From: JAICYJ01 sp963766445
GTDB lineage: Bacteria > Actinomycetota > Thermoleophilia > Gaiellales > JAICJC01
Assembly (NCBI GenBank): GCA_963766445.1
Contig: CAVXZW010000019.1
Location: 186,001 to 250,000, forward strand
Reading direction: 5' to 3'
DNA length: 64,000 bases
This document shows, in pieces, positions 55,561 to 63,840 of this stretch. The first letter of the stretch is position 1; the number at the start of each line of letters is the position of its first letter. The translations under genes were made by a program, and so were the position numbers. The notes under the pieces are model-generated. The model had not been told where the DNA came from. It saw only the letters and a list, made by a program, of their open reading frames with translations, and did not search any database.

Positions 55561-56465
55561 GCCCGCGCCTCGCCGCCCGCCAGCTCGTAGGTGTCGAAGT
55601 CGGCGCCGTCGCCGAACGCCTCGGCCAGGGCGATGCCCTCGCTGACGACGGCCACCCAGTCGTCGGTCTCGGCCACCAGGCAGGGCTTGGTGGAGAAGCG
55701 GTCACGCGCGACGCCGAAGCCCTCGGCGGTCGACACCAGGTAGGTGAAGGAACCGTCCAGGTCGTCGATCGAGTCCCGCACGGCCTCGTCCAGCGGCACG
55801 CCGGCCGCCATCCGGTCGGCCAGGTACACCGCCACGAACTCGGTGTCGTTGCCTGTCTGGAAACGGTGTCCGCGCATCTCAAACAGGCGCCGGTTCTTGT
55901 AGTAGTTGGTGACGTGGCCGTTGTGGACGACGGTCACGTCGGGGAACGGCCGTGCCCAGAACGGGTGCGAGTGGTTCACGTCGACGCGCGACTCGGTCGC
56001 CATCCGGGCATGGCCGATGGCGTGGCTGTAGTTCGATCCCAGCACGCCGAACCGCTCCGCCAGCTCGCGGGCGTCGGACGTGTGCTTGAGCAGCTCCAGC
56101 GAGGTGCCGACCGAGAACACCCGCACGCCGGGTGCGCTGCGCTCGATCGCGTCGGCCAGCGCACCGACGTCGCCGTCCCCGCCGTTCCGCGCCAGCCCCA
56201 GCCGCCAGTAGCCGTCCCGGTACTGCTGGTCGGACAGCTCGAACCCGGCCTCCGAGACGCCGTCCGACACCGCCGCGCGCGTCGCCTCCCCGCCCGCCTC
56301 GCCGGCCCACGCCGAGGCCACCAGGTCGCCCTGGAAGGGCGCGCCGTAGAGCGACATGCCGGTCGAGTCAGGCCCGCGGCCGCGCAGCGCGGCAAGCATC
56401 GCTGTGAGCGTGGCGGCGACGTCGACGCCGTCACGTTTTGCAAGAAATCCGGCGATGCCGCACAT
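55548..56465 (-). CDS. glxB: Class II glutamine amidotransferase (GlxB/MgsA-like)
   Basis: 305 residues. MCGIAGFLAKRDG provides the N-terminal Cys nucleophile after Met removal; RGRGPDSTGMSLYG, IGHARMATESRVDVNHSHPF and NGHVTNYYKNRR are the glutaminase signature loops. It should release ammonia, or an amine from a gamma-glutamyl amide, for transfer to 2-oxoglutarate by GlxC/GlxD. An exact TGTGCA/TGCACA dyad lies just upstream (56502-56516). Confidence 0.92.
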   Translation of the reverse strand: MCGIAGFLAKRDGVDVAATLTAMLAALRGRGPDSTGMSLYGAPFQGDLVASAWAGEAGGEATRAAVSDGVSEAGFELSDQQYRDGYWRLGLARNGGDGDVGALADAIERSAPGVRVFSVGTSLELLKHTSDARELAERFGVLGSNYSHAIGHARMATESRVDVNHSHPFWARPFPDVTVVHNGHVTNYYKNRRLFEMRGHRFQTGNDTEFVAVYLADRMAAGVPLDEAVRDSIDDLDGSFTYLVSTAEGFGVARDRFSTKPCLVAETDDWVAVVSEGIALAEAFGDGADFDTYELAGGEARAWTR

Positions 56466-56501
56466 GGGTGCGACCTTACGCGTTCGGCGTCCGGTGCGCG
56501 A

Positions 56502-56516
56502 TGTGCACGATGCACA
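56502..56516. promoter_or_regulatory. Dyad upstream of glxB
   Basis: TGTGCA-CGA-TGCACA, a perfect inverted repeat in the 60-bp gap between the kinase and glxB, the only sizeable gap apart from ADH/TIM in this operon. It shares the TGTG/CACA theme with the dyad at 61535-61557; an internal promoter is possible. Confidence 0.4.
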
Positions 56517-56525
56517 CCCTGCCGC

Positions 56526-58013
56526 TCACCGGGCCAGATCGGCGAAGGCCGGTGCCAGCGCGTCGAACAGCAGCCGGTAGCGGCGGTAGCCCTGCTCGTA
56601 GGCGGCCGCCGCATCCGGGTCCGGATGGTGCTGCTCGGACGCCAGCCGGCACATCGCGGCGGCCGCAGCCGCAACGTCCGCATGCAGCTCGCCGCCCGCC
56701 GCGGCCAGCATCGCGGCGCCGCGGGACGTGGTCTCGACGTCCTCGCTGTAGCCGACCGGCAGCCCGGTCACGTCGGCGCGCATCTGACGCACCAGAGCGG
56801 AGCGGGCGCCGCCGGCCACGCAGACCACGCGCTGGCAGCCGAGTCCGGCGGCGGTGATGGCCTCGACGACGTCGCGCAGGGCGTAGGCCGAGCCCTCGAG
56901 CAGCGCCCGCACCAGGTGGCCGCGTCCGTGCGCGGGCGTCAGGCCGTACCAGGCGCCGCGCGCGTCCGCCTCCCAGCGGGGCGCCATGGCACCACCCATC
57001 CAGGGCAGGAACACCAGTCCCTCGCTGGCCGCCGGCACCGCCTCTGCCGCCTGGTTGAGAGCCTCGTAGTCGGCGCCGCCGCCCAGCTCGTCGCGGAACC
57101 AGCGGTAGTTGGCGCCGCTCGCCCAGCCCGGGTTCTCGAGCAGCCAGCGGTCGGGTGCGGCGTGGGGGTGGCATTCGGCCACGCGCCCCGGGTCACGCAG
57201 CGGCCGGTCGCTGACGGCGCACACGGGCTCGGCGGTGCCGAGCACGTCGCAGACCGCGCCCGGCTCGGCCAGCCCGGCGCCCAGCGTGGCCGCCATCTCG
57301 TCGCCGCACCCGCAGATCACCGTCGCCTTCTCGCCGAGCCCGGTGGCGTCGGCGAACCCGGAGCTGACCGTGCCCAGCACCTCGTCGGCCGATACGACCG
57401 GCGGCAGCAACCCGGCGTCGATGTCGAACGCATCCAGCAGGGTGGTGTCCCAGCTGCCCGTGTCTGGATCAAGCAGCATGGTCGAGGACGCATTGGAGCG
57501 GTCGACCGCGTCGGCTCCGCAGGCAACGCGCACCATGTAGGAGCCGGGAAGCAGCGCCCGAGCAGTGCGCGCGTAGTCGTCGGGGCGCTCCTGCGCGACC
57601 CAGGCCAGCTTCGCGGCCACGTGCGACCCGTCCAGGTTGCAGCCCGACCTCCGATACCACTCGTCGGCGCCGACCAGGGCCTCGGCCTGGCGGCAGAGCG
57701 GGTCTGCGCGGCGGTCCATCCAGATGATCGCCGGGCCCACCGGCTGACCGTTCCGGTCGACGCAGACCAGTCCGTCCAGCTGTGAGCCGAACGAGATCGC
57801 CCGCACGCGGCGCAGGTTCACCCGTGCTGCCAGGTCGCGGAACCCGTTCACCAGCGCCGCCCGCCAGTCGCGCGGGTCCTGCTCCACCCACCCCGGCCGC
57901 GGGTAGCGCAGCGGGTGCGGCTGGTACGTGGTCGCCAGCCGTTCCCCTGCCGCATCGAACACCGACAGGCATGACCCCTGCGAGCCGACGTCGATGCCGC
58001 AGACCAGCTCCAC
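56526..58013 (-). CDS. FGGY-family carbohydrate kinase (xylulokinase-like)
   Basis: 495 residues, intact. ATP/sugar motifs: CGIDVGSQGSCLSVFDAAGE, PAIIWMDRRADPLCRQAEAL, CGCGDEMAATLGAGLAEPGA, LVFLPWMGGAMAPRWEADAR and RVVCVAGGARSALVRQMRAD. Phosphorylates a pentose, polyol or deoxy-sugar. Its presence in a BMC operon points to a sugar-phosphate feed into aldehyde chemistry, as in deoxysugar pathways where an aldolase frees lactaldehyde. Four bases from the ADH gene. Confidence 0.9.
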   Translation of the reverse strand: MELVCGIDVGSQGSCLSVFDAAGERLATTYQPHPLRYPRPGWVEQDPRDWRAALVNGFRDLAARVNLRRVRAISFGSQLDGLVCVDRNGQPVGPAIIWMDRRADPLCRQAEALVGADEWYRRSGCNLDGSHVAAKLAWVAQERPDDYARTARALLPGSYMVRVACGADAVDRSNASSTMLLDPDTGSWDTTLLDAFDIDAGLLPPVVSADEVLGTVSSGFADATGLGEKATVICGCGDEMAATLGAGLAEPGAVCDVLGTAEPVCAVSDRPLRDPGRVAECHPHAAPDRWLLENPGWASGANYRWFRDELGGGADYEALNQAAEAVPAASEGLVFLPWMGGAMAPRWEADARGAWYGLTPAHGRGHLVRALLEGSAYALRDVVEAITAAGLGCQRVVCVAGGARSALVRQMRADVTGLPVGYSEDVETTSRGAAMLAAAGGELHADVAAAAAAMCRLASEQHHPDPDAAAAYEQGYRRYRLLFDALAPAFADLAR

Positions 58014-58016
58014 GCG

Positions 58017-59069
58017 TCAGCCGTTCGGGGTGACGACCACCTTCAGCGCGTCACCCGAGCGGATGCGCTGAAAGGCCGCCGGGGTGTCGTCCAGCGAGAC
58101 GACATCCGAGACGACCCCGCGGATGTTGTGGGTGTTGCGGCGCAGCATCTCCAGCGCCTGCACCTGGTCGCGGTGTCGCGAGGCGTAGCTGCCGTGCACC
58201 GCCACCTCGCGGTAGTGGAGCACGTTGGAGGGGAAGGCGATCGTGGTCGTCCCCTTGGGCAGCCCGCCGAAGTACAGCACCCGGCCCCGCGGCGCCGCCA
58301 TCTCCATGGCCTGCTCCTGCGCCTGCACGTTCGAGCAGGCCACGATCACGCGGTCGGCCCCGTCGCCGGTCTCGTCCTTGATGAACTGCACGGGATCGAT
58401 GCCGGTGGTGTCGACGTAGCGCACGTTCGCGTCGTTCAGCACGCCGCGGGCCAGATCCAGGCGTCCCGCCGAGGTCTCGAACAGGTAGACGAGGTCGGCG
58501 CCCTGCGCCAGGGCCAGCGCCACATGCGCGGTGCCGACCGGGCCGGCCCCGATCACGACCACGTGCTGCTCGAGCCCGATGTCGAGGTCCTTGTGGCCGC
58601 AGATCGCATCCGAGAGCGGGTCGGCGAAGGTGGCGTGCACCGAGTCCAGGCCGTCGGGCAGCACGAACACGTTCTTCAGCGCAACCTGCGGCACCGCGAC
58701 CAGCTCGGTGTAGGCGCCCTGGTAGTCGAAGCCCATCAGGCCGCCGTTTTGGCAGAGGTGCTCGTTGCCGCCGCGGCAGAGGCTGCAGTGGCCGCAGTAG
58801 AGCGTCGAGATCACGTGCACCGTGTCGCCCACCGCGGCCGCCAGGTCGGCGCCCGCGTCGGGCCCGATCTCGAGCACCTCGCCGCAGATCTCGTGGCCCA
58901 GCACCGCGCCCGGCTGGATCCGCCGGTCGCCGTTGAAGAACGTGCGCACGTCCGTGCCGCAGATCCCGCACGCGGTCACGCGCAGCAGGCAGCCGTCGGT
59001 CGGGGAGGTCGCGTCCGCGACCTCGCCCAGGTGCATCTCACCCGGCCCGTCCCATATCGCCGCCCTCAT
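58017..59069 (-). CDS. Zinc-dependent alcohol/polyol dehydrogenase (MDR family)
   Basis: 350 residues, intact. Catalytic zinc Cys in VTACGICGTDVRTFF and His-Glu in VLGHEICGEVLEIG; structural zinc Cys quartet in LYCGHCSLCRGGNEHLC; NAD fold VVVIGAGPVGTAHVALALAQ. Similar in type to sorbitol/threonine dehydrogenases and polyol-phosphate dehydrogenases. Could interconvert the aldehyde and alcohol or oxidise a sugar-phosphate in the pathway. Confidence 0.92.
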   Translation of the reverse strand: MRAAIWDGPGEMHLGEVADATSPTDGCLLRVTACGICGTDVRTFFNGDRRIQPGAVLGHEICGEVLEIGPDAGADLAAAVGDTVHVISTLYCGHCSLCRGGNEHLCQNGGLMGFDYQGAYTELVAVPQVALKNVFVLPDGLDSVHATFADPLSDAICGHKDLDIGLEQHVVVIGAGPVGTAHVALALAQGADLVYLFETSAGRLDLARGVLNDANVRYVDTTGIDPVQFIKDETGDGADRVIVACSNVQAQEQAMEMAAPRGRVLYFGGLPKGTTTIAFPSNVLHYREVAVHGSYASRHRDQVQALEMLRRNTHNIRGVVSDVVSLDDTPAAFQRIRSGDALKVVVTPNG

Positions 59070-59118
59070 GCGCGGCTGATCGTATCGTGAAACCGCCCGC
59101 CCCGGCAGGCCCCACGGG

Positions 59119-59799
59119 TCATCCGGCGTGGGCCGCGCCCCGTGCGGCGCCCAGGATCGCCGTCAGCTGGGCGGCCAGGTCGCCGCCCGGCACGAACTCG
59201 CCGTTGAGGGCGGCCGTCCCGACCGTGAAGGCCCACACGCCAAGCGCCGACAGCTCCTCGATCCGCGCCACCGAGTCGACCGAGCCGGCGCAGATCAGGG
59301 GCAGGCTGGTGGTCTCGGAGACGCGCCGCACCAGCTCGGCGACGTCGCCGTCGTAGCGGTATGCCAGCAAGTTGATCCCATCCACGCCCTGCGCCTCGAC
59401 GCGGCGGGCGTCCTCGCAGATCTCGTCGATGGTTCCGCGCAGCAGGCATGGATGGCCGACGATGCGGCCGATGTAGGGGAAGTAGCGCATCCCGGACCCC
59501 TCGATGATGCGTTGCACGTCCTGCACCTGCGTCCCGCCGATCAGGTAGTCGGGGTGCACCCGCATCGCCGCCTCGGCCGAGCGCAGCTCGTCCTCGGGCG
59601 TGGCGGACACCACCTCGAGGTGTGTGGTCGCCCCGGCCGCGCGGGCTGAGTCCAGGAACGCCGCGAGCTCCGCCTCGGGCAGGCCGATGTCCTTGCAGCC
59701 GACGTGGGTGACCCCTACCGTTGCCACCTTTGCGAACACCTCCTGGGCGTCCGGGAGCGTCTTGTCGTCGCGGGTCAGCATGAAGATGAACTCGGGCAT
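59119..59799 (-). CDS. TIM-barrel protein, ribulose-phosphate-binding type (aldolase/isomerase candidate)
   Basis: 226 residues from ATG 59799. Beta strands alternate with VGVTHVGCKDIGLPEAELAA, GATTHLEVVSATPEDELRSA, HPDYLIGGTQVQDVQRIIEG and end with the phosphate-binding pattern LPLICAGSVDSVARIEELSA and AFTVGTAALNGEF. Comparable in layout to HisA/KDPG-aldolase-like barrels but not assignable. In an operon with a sugar kinase and dehydrogenase, an aldolase or epimerase of a sugar phosphate is a fair guess. Confidence 0.7.
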   Translation of the reverse strand: MPEFIFMLTRDDKTLPDAQEVFAKVATVGVTHVGCKDIGLPEAELAAFLDSARAAGATTHLEVVSATPEDELRSAEAAMRVHPDYLIGGTQVQDVQRIIEGSGMRYFPYIGRIVGHPCLLRGTIDEICEDARRVEAQGVDGINLLAYRYDGDVAELVRRVSETTSLPLICAGSVDSVARIEELSALGVWAFTVGTAALNGEFVPGGDLAAQLTAILGAARGAAHAG

Positions 59800-59813
59800 C
59801 TCGTCTCCTCGGG

Positions 59814-61517
59814 TCAGGGTTGCACGGTGCTCCGGAACCGCACCAGCCGTACGGCCAGGCCCAGCTCGAACCAGCTGCCCGGCTCGCGCACGTCGCGGTC
59901 GATGATCTCTCCGATCCTGCGCAGGCGCTGGCGGAGGGTGTTGCGGTGGATGAACAGCGCCTCGGCCGAGCGGCGCGCGTTGCCATGCTGCTCGAGGTAG
60001 ACCTCGAGCGTCCGGAACAGCTGGCTGCCGCGGCGGGCATCCGTCTCCTGCAGCCGCACCAGCGCCAGCTCGAGCGGGTCGGGGTCGCCTTCGCGGGAGA
60101 TCGTCCACAGGTGCCGTTGTGCGCCCAGCGCCTGGTAGCTGCGCACTCCGCTGCCGCCGGCGCGGGCGATCGTGGCGGCGATCCGGGCCTGACGCACCGC
60201 GCTCTGGGGATCGTCGCGGGCGGGCTCGCTGATCCCGGCGCCGGCGCCCGGGGGCAGCGTCTGGGCCAGCAGCTGCTCGAGCCGTGGCCGCCAGCTCTCG
60301 CTGGCGATCGGTACCAGCGCCGACAGCTCGTGCGCGCGGGCGTCGATCGCGGTCTGCGGGAAGCTGCCGGCGAGCTGCTCGCCGAGGGCGCCCCACAGCC
60401 GCTCGGGATCGCCGCCAGCGGCGGCCTCAGCCAGCACCACCACGTGGGGCCGGTCGAGCGGCACCGACTCACCGGCTCGCAGCGCCTCGAACAGCTGCCG
60501 TGCGCGCGTGCGCTGGGCTGCGGCATCGCGCCGGCGGTCCTCCTCGAGCGCCAGGGCGGCGTGGTTGGCGATGGTCGCGATCAGCTCGGTGTTGTCGCTC
60601 GAGAGAACACGCCGCTCGCTCGAGAAGCAGAGCAGCACGCCGGTGGGCCGCCCCTCCAGCCGCACCGGAGCCGCGAACAGGGAGCGTGCGCGCGGGTGCA
60701 GCGCCAGCTCGGGCGCGTCGTCGAGCGCGATGCTGGCCGGCCCGCCGCCCAGCAGCCGTGCCCACGCGCCGGTCGCTGCGATCGGCTCGCCGCCCAGCCG
60801 GGCCTGGTCGCTCGACGCCCAGGCCTCCACCAGCAGCCGGTCACGTCCCGGGTCGAACCGCAGCAGCGCCGCCAGCGAGCCGTCCAGCAGCTCCATGGTC
60901 GCGATCGCCAGGCGGTGCATGGTCTCGCGGGGGGTGGCCGAGGTCATCCGGTGCGAGAGGTCTGCCAGCCGCCGGAACACGTCGACGCTGCGCAGCGCCC
61001 GCTCGTGCAGCTGCGCGTTCTCGACCGCGCCGGCGACGAGGCTGGCGATGGTCTCCAGCATCGTCACGTCGGACTCGCTGAACTCGTGCGGCGCCTCGGT
61101 GTGCAGGGTCAGCACCCCCAGCAGCTGTCCGGAACGGCCCACCACGGGCACCGTCGCAACCGACTGGAAGCGCTCGTCGTTCAGGTCGGGCACGTACAGG
61201 TAGCGCGCATCCTCCAGCGGGCGCTCGGTGATGATCCCGGCCTGTCGGGTGAGCGCCGTCCAGCCCGTCAGGCCCTCGCCCATGCCCAGCGAGAAGCGCC
61301 CGATCCACTCCCTGTAGCCCTCGATCGCGCCCCGCACCACCAGCCGCTCCTGCTCGGAGTCCCACAGGTAGACCAGGGCGCCCTGGCAGCGGGTCAGCTC
61401 GGCGCAGACCGCGATCGCCTCCTCCAGCACGCGGTCGAGGTCGAGGCTGGAGTTGACGCGCGAGGCCAGCGCCGAGATCGCCTCGAGATCGCGCGCGTGC
61501 TCCTCGACCCGCACCAT
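59814..61517 (-). CDS. GAF-domain regulator with PucR-type C-terminal helix-turn-helix
   Basis: 567 residues from ATG 61517. First GAF domain at ~10-170 (MGEGLTGWTALTRQAGIITE, VPVVGRSGQLLGVLTLHTEA), a second at ~190-350 (LFAAPVRLEGRPTGVLLCFS), then a CdaR/PucR-like middle and the HTH end EVYLEQHGNARRSAEALFIH followed by RNTLRQRLRRIGEI. Such regulators activate catabolic operons on sensing the substrate. It is first in the minus operon (14-bp gap to the TIM-barrel gene) and probably binds the dyad just upstream. Confidence 0.88.
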   Translation of the reverse strand: MVRVEEHARDLEAISALASRVNSSLDLDRVLEEAIAVCAELTRCQGALVYLWDSEQERLVVRGAIEGYREWIGRFSLGMGEGLTGWTALTRQAGIITERPLEDARYLYVPDLNDERFQSVATVPVVGRSGQLLGVLTLHTEAPHEFSESDVTMLETIASLVAGAVENAQLHERALRSVDVFRRLADLSHRMTSATPRETMHRLAIATMELLDGSLAALLRFDPGRDRLLVEAWASSDQARLGGEPIAATGAWARLLGGGPASIALDDAPELALHPRARSLFAAPVRLEGRPTGVLLCFSSERRVLSSDNTELIATIANHAALALEEDRRRDAAAQRTRARQLFEALRAGESVPLDRPHVVVLAEAAAGGDPERLWGALGEQLAGSFPQTAIDARAHELSALVPIASESWRPRLEQLLAQTLPPGAGAGISEPARDDPQSAVRQARIAATIARAGGSGVRSYQALGAQRHLWTISREGDPDPLELALVRLQETDARRGSQLFRTLEVYLEQHGNARRSAEALFIHRNTLRQRLRRIGEIIDRDVREPGSWFELGLAVRLVRFRSTVQP

Positions 61518-61534
61518 GGCGCGAGCATATCGCT

Positions 61535-61557
61535 CCTGTGTGCACCCTGAACACAGG
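61535..61557. promoter_or_regulatory. Operator candidate between regulator and divergent genes
   Basis: CCTGTGT (61535-61541) and ACACAGG (61551-61557) form perfect 7-bp arms around 9 bases, centred 29 bases before the regulator ATG and ~44 before the divergent GTG at 61590. Suited to control both transcripts. Confidence 0.6.
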
Positions 61558-61589
61558 CGGATCGGGGGCGATTGGGATAGGCTCGCCAC

Positions 61590-62372
61590 GTGAGCAGCAC
61601 GACCGTCGTCACGGACTGGGCCGAGCGCACCGCCGAGCTGCACCGCTTGCTGATGCCGCAGAAGGACAACCTGTGCGGCGCGTTCTGGGGCGCGCTGGTG
61701 CTGACCGCGGCCGGCCTGCACGGGGTCGACCAGGATCTGGTGGCGCTGGAGTCGGGCACGCTGCTGCCCGAGGGCGGCGAGGCAGCGCCGCTGGCGGGCG
61801 TCGAGTCGCGGGTGGACTACCGCGTCGACCTGCCGCTGGCGCCGAAGGCCGAGTCCGGCACGTCGGGGCGAGGCCTGTCGATCGCGGTCGAGCGGCTGTC
61901 GAGCGGCCGCCTAGCTGCGGTGCCGGTGGCCGGCCCGTGGACGGCCGAGACGGTGGCCGATCTGGTCTCGCTGGACGCGCAGATGCCGCTGATCGCAAAC
62001 ATCGACACCGGCGCGCTGTGGGGCGCGTCCGCGGATCGCGGGCAGGTGCAACGCCACCTCGACACCGGCGCCGACGACGGCCCGGCGGCCGACTGGTCGG
62101 TGGGCCACTTCGTCAACCCGGTGGCGGTTCAGCGAGGGAGGGGCGGCGCCGCCGTCACGGTGCGTGACACGTACCCGGCGCTGGGCGGCGGCGTCCACCT
62201 GCAGCCGGCGTCGCGCTTCGCCGCGGCGCTTCGCCGTGACGACGGACGCGAGGGCGGGGTGCTCTGCGTGTGCGATGCTGGTCGAGCCGGCGGACTCGAG
62301 CGCGAGCTGGCGGCGCGCGGGTTGCAGGTTCGCCATTGGGACAACGGAACCCCCGAGCCCCCGTCAGGGTGA
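61590..62372 (+). CDS. Unknown protein paired with the glutamine-synthetase-like gene
   Basis: 260 residues from GTG 61590. MPQKDNLCGAFWGALVLTAA near the start resembles the Cys-containing helix of papain-like or peptide-processing proteins (N-L-C-G-x-F-W); SVGHFVNPVAV later may hold a His. If these form a Cys/His pair it could be an amidohydrolase or peptidase, but I do not recognise the family. Divergent from the BMC operon regulator and 21 bases before the ligase gene. Confidence 0.6.
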   Translation: MSSTTVVTDWAERTAELHRLLMPQKDNLCGAFWGALVLTAAGLHGVDQDLVALESGTLLPEGGEAAPLAGVESRVDYRVDLPLAPKAESGTSGRGLSIAVERLSSGRLAAVPVAGPWTAETVADLVSLDAQMPLIANIDTGALWGASADRGQVQRHLDTGADDGPAADWSVGHFVNPVAVQRGRGGAAVTVRDTYPALGGGVHLQPASRFAAALRRDDGREGGVLCVCDAGRAGGLERELAARGLQVRHWDNGTPEPPSG

Positions 62373-62393
62373 GCGTGGGGAAGGAGGGGATAG

Positions 62394-63730
62394 GTGGCCA
62401 CTGACACCACGATCGGCGCCGCCCAGGTGCTCGACGGATGGCGCGCCCAGGGGATCCGCTTCGTGCGGTTCGAGCTGCCCGACATGCACGGCACCAGCCG
62501 CTCCAAGATGGTGCCGATCGAGCGCGCCTACGGCTACGCCGAGTCCGGGCTGAACATGTACGGCGGCGTTGCCGTGCTGGACAGCAGGTCGGACGTTGTG
62601 GGCGGGACGCTCTACCACGAGGAGGTCGCGTACGGCGACCAGATGCTGTTGCCCGACCTGGAGACGGCCGCGGTAGTGCCCTGGCGCGAGGCCACGGCGC
62701 GCTGGATCTGCGACTCCACCTGGGCCGACGGCACGCCGCTCGAGGCGCTGCCGCGGCGGGTCTGGCGCAAGCAGCTGGAGCGCGCCCGCGCGCTCGGCTA
62801 CGAGCCGCTGATCGGCTACGAGCCGGAGTTCTACCTGCTGACCGGCGACCAGGAGCTGCTGTTCGAGGGCTACCACATCTTCAACGTCACGCGGAACACG
62901 TACGTGCCGTTCATCCAGGAGCTGGTCGATCAGCTGAACGCCTACGGCCTGGAGGTGATCACGGCCAACTGCGAGTACGCCGGCTCGCAGTGGGAGCTGC
63001 CGTGCCTGCCGCAGCGCGGCATGGGCGGCCCCGACCGCTGCTTCTCGTTCAAGAACGCGGTCAAGGAGCTTGCTCACCTGCACGGCTACACGGCCACGTT
63101 CATGAGCAAGCCGTTCGCCGACTCGGCCGGGTCGGGGCTGCACACCCACGTGTCTCTGCTGAATGTCGCCGATGGCGGCAACGCGTTCGGCGATGCGTCG
63201 GACGAGGCCGGCGATCTCGGCCGCGTGCCGCAGCTTCATCGCCGGCAACCTGCGCCACGCCGCGTCCATCTATGCGCTGCTCGCTCCGACGGTGAACTGC
63301 ATGAAGCGCCGCCGCACGCACACGTTCAGCCCTACCAACGTGTCCTGGGGGCTGGAGGACCGCTCGGCGCTGATCCGGATCAAGGGCGGCACGCACCGAG
63401 TCGCGGCACATCGAGCACCGTGCTCCCACCGGCCTGTCGAACCCGTACCTGGTGGGGGCGGCGATCCTGGCGGCCGGGCTGAACGGGATCGAGGACGGCC
63501 TCGAGCTGGAGCCGGCCGCGCATCCGCCGGCCGAGGAGGACGAGTCGCGGACGAAGCTGCCGACCTCGGTGCGCGAGTCGCTCGAGGCGCTCGAGGCGGA
63601 CGAGCGGATCGCCGGCGCCCTGGGCGAGGACTTCGTCACCGCCTACGGCGTGATGCGGCGCCACGAGCTGTCCCGCTTCGACGATCACGTCACCGACTGG
63701 GAACGCAACGAGTACGTCGAGATCTACTAA
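62394..63730 (+). CDS. Glutamine-synthetase-family gamma-glutamyl ligase (GmaS/PuuA-like; two frameshifts)
   Basis: About 445 residues from GTG 62394 after an AAGGAGG site. GS fold: FVRFELPDMHGTSRSKMVPI, EPLIGYEPEFYLLTG (metal Glu), CEYAGSQWELPCLP, ATFMSKPFADSAGSGLHTHV (ATP/metal His), then past a shift near 63225 NLRHAASIYALLAPTVNCMK and NVSWGLEDRSALIRIKGG, and past another near 63400 SNPYLVGAAILAAGLNGIED. Members ligate glutamate to methylamine, ethanolamine, polyamines or ammonia. With GlxBCD nearby, gamma-glutamylmethylamide synthetase-type activity is plausible. Confidence 0.88.
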
Positions 63731-63840
63731 CGGGCGACGTGATCGGCGCGTGTGCGGCCGGCGAGGTCTGGCTGCGCCGGTTGGCGCGATCTGCGTGCGC
63801 AGCGGGGCGGTCACTGTGGATCACGGGCTTTGTGACGGGC

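Noticed and set aside
54850..56465. GlxB/GlxC taken as ordinary NADPH glutamate synthase
   Set aside because: The GltB large chain is one ~1500-residue protein with a GltD partner. Here the domains are three separate short genes and no GltD is in view.
59119..60396. 425-residue minus-strand reading fused to the TIM-barrel protein
   Set aside because: The first ~199 residues are shadow of the GAF/PucR gene. The barrel starts at ATG 59799, 14 bases after that gene's stop.
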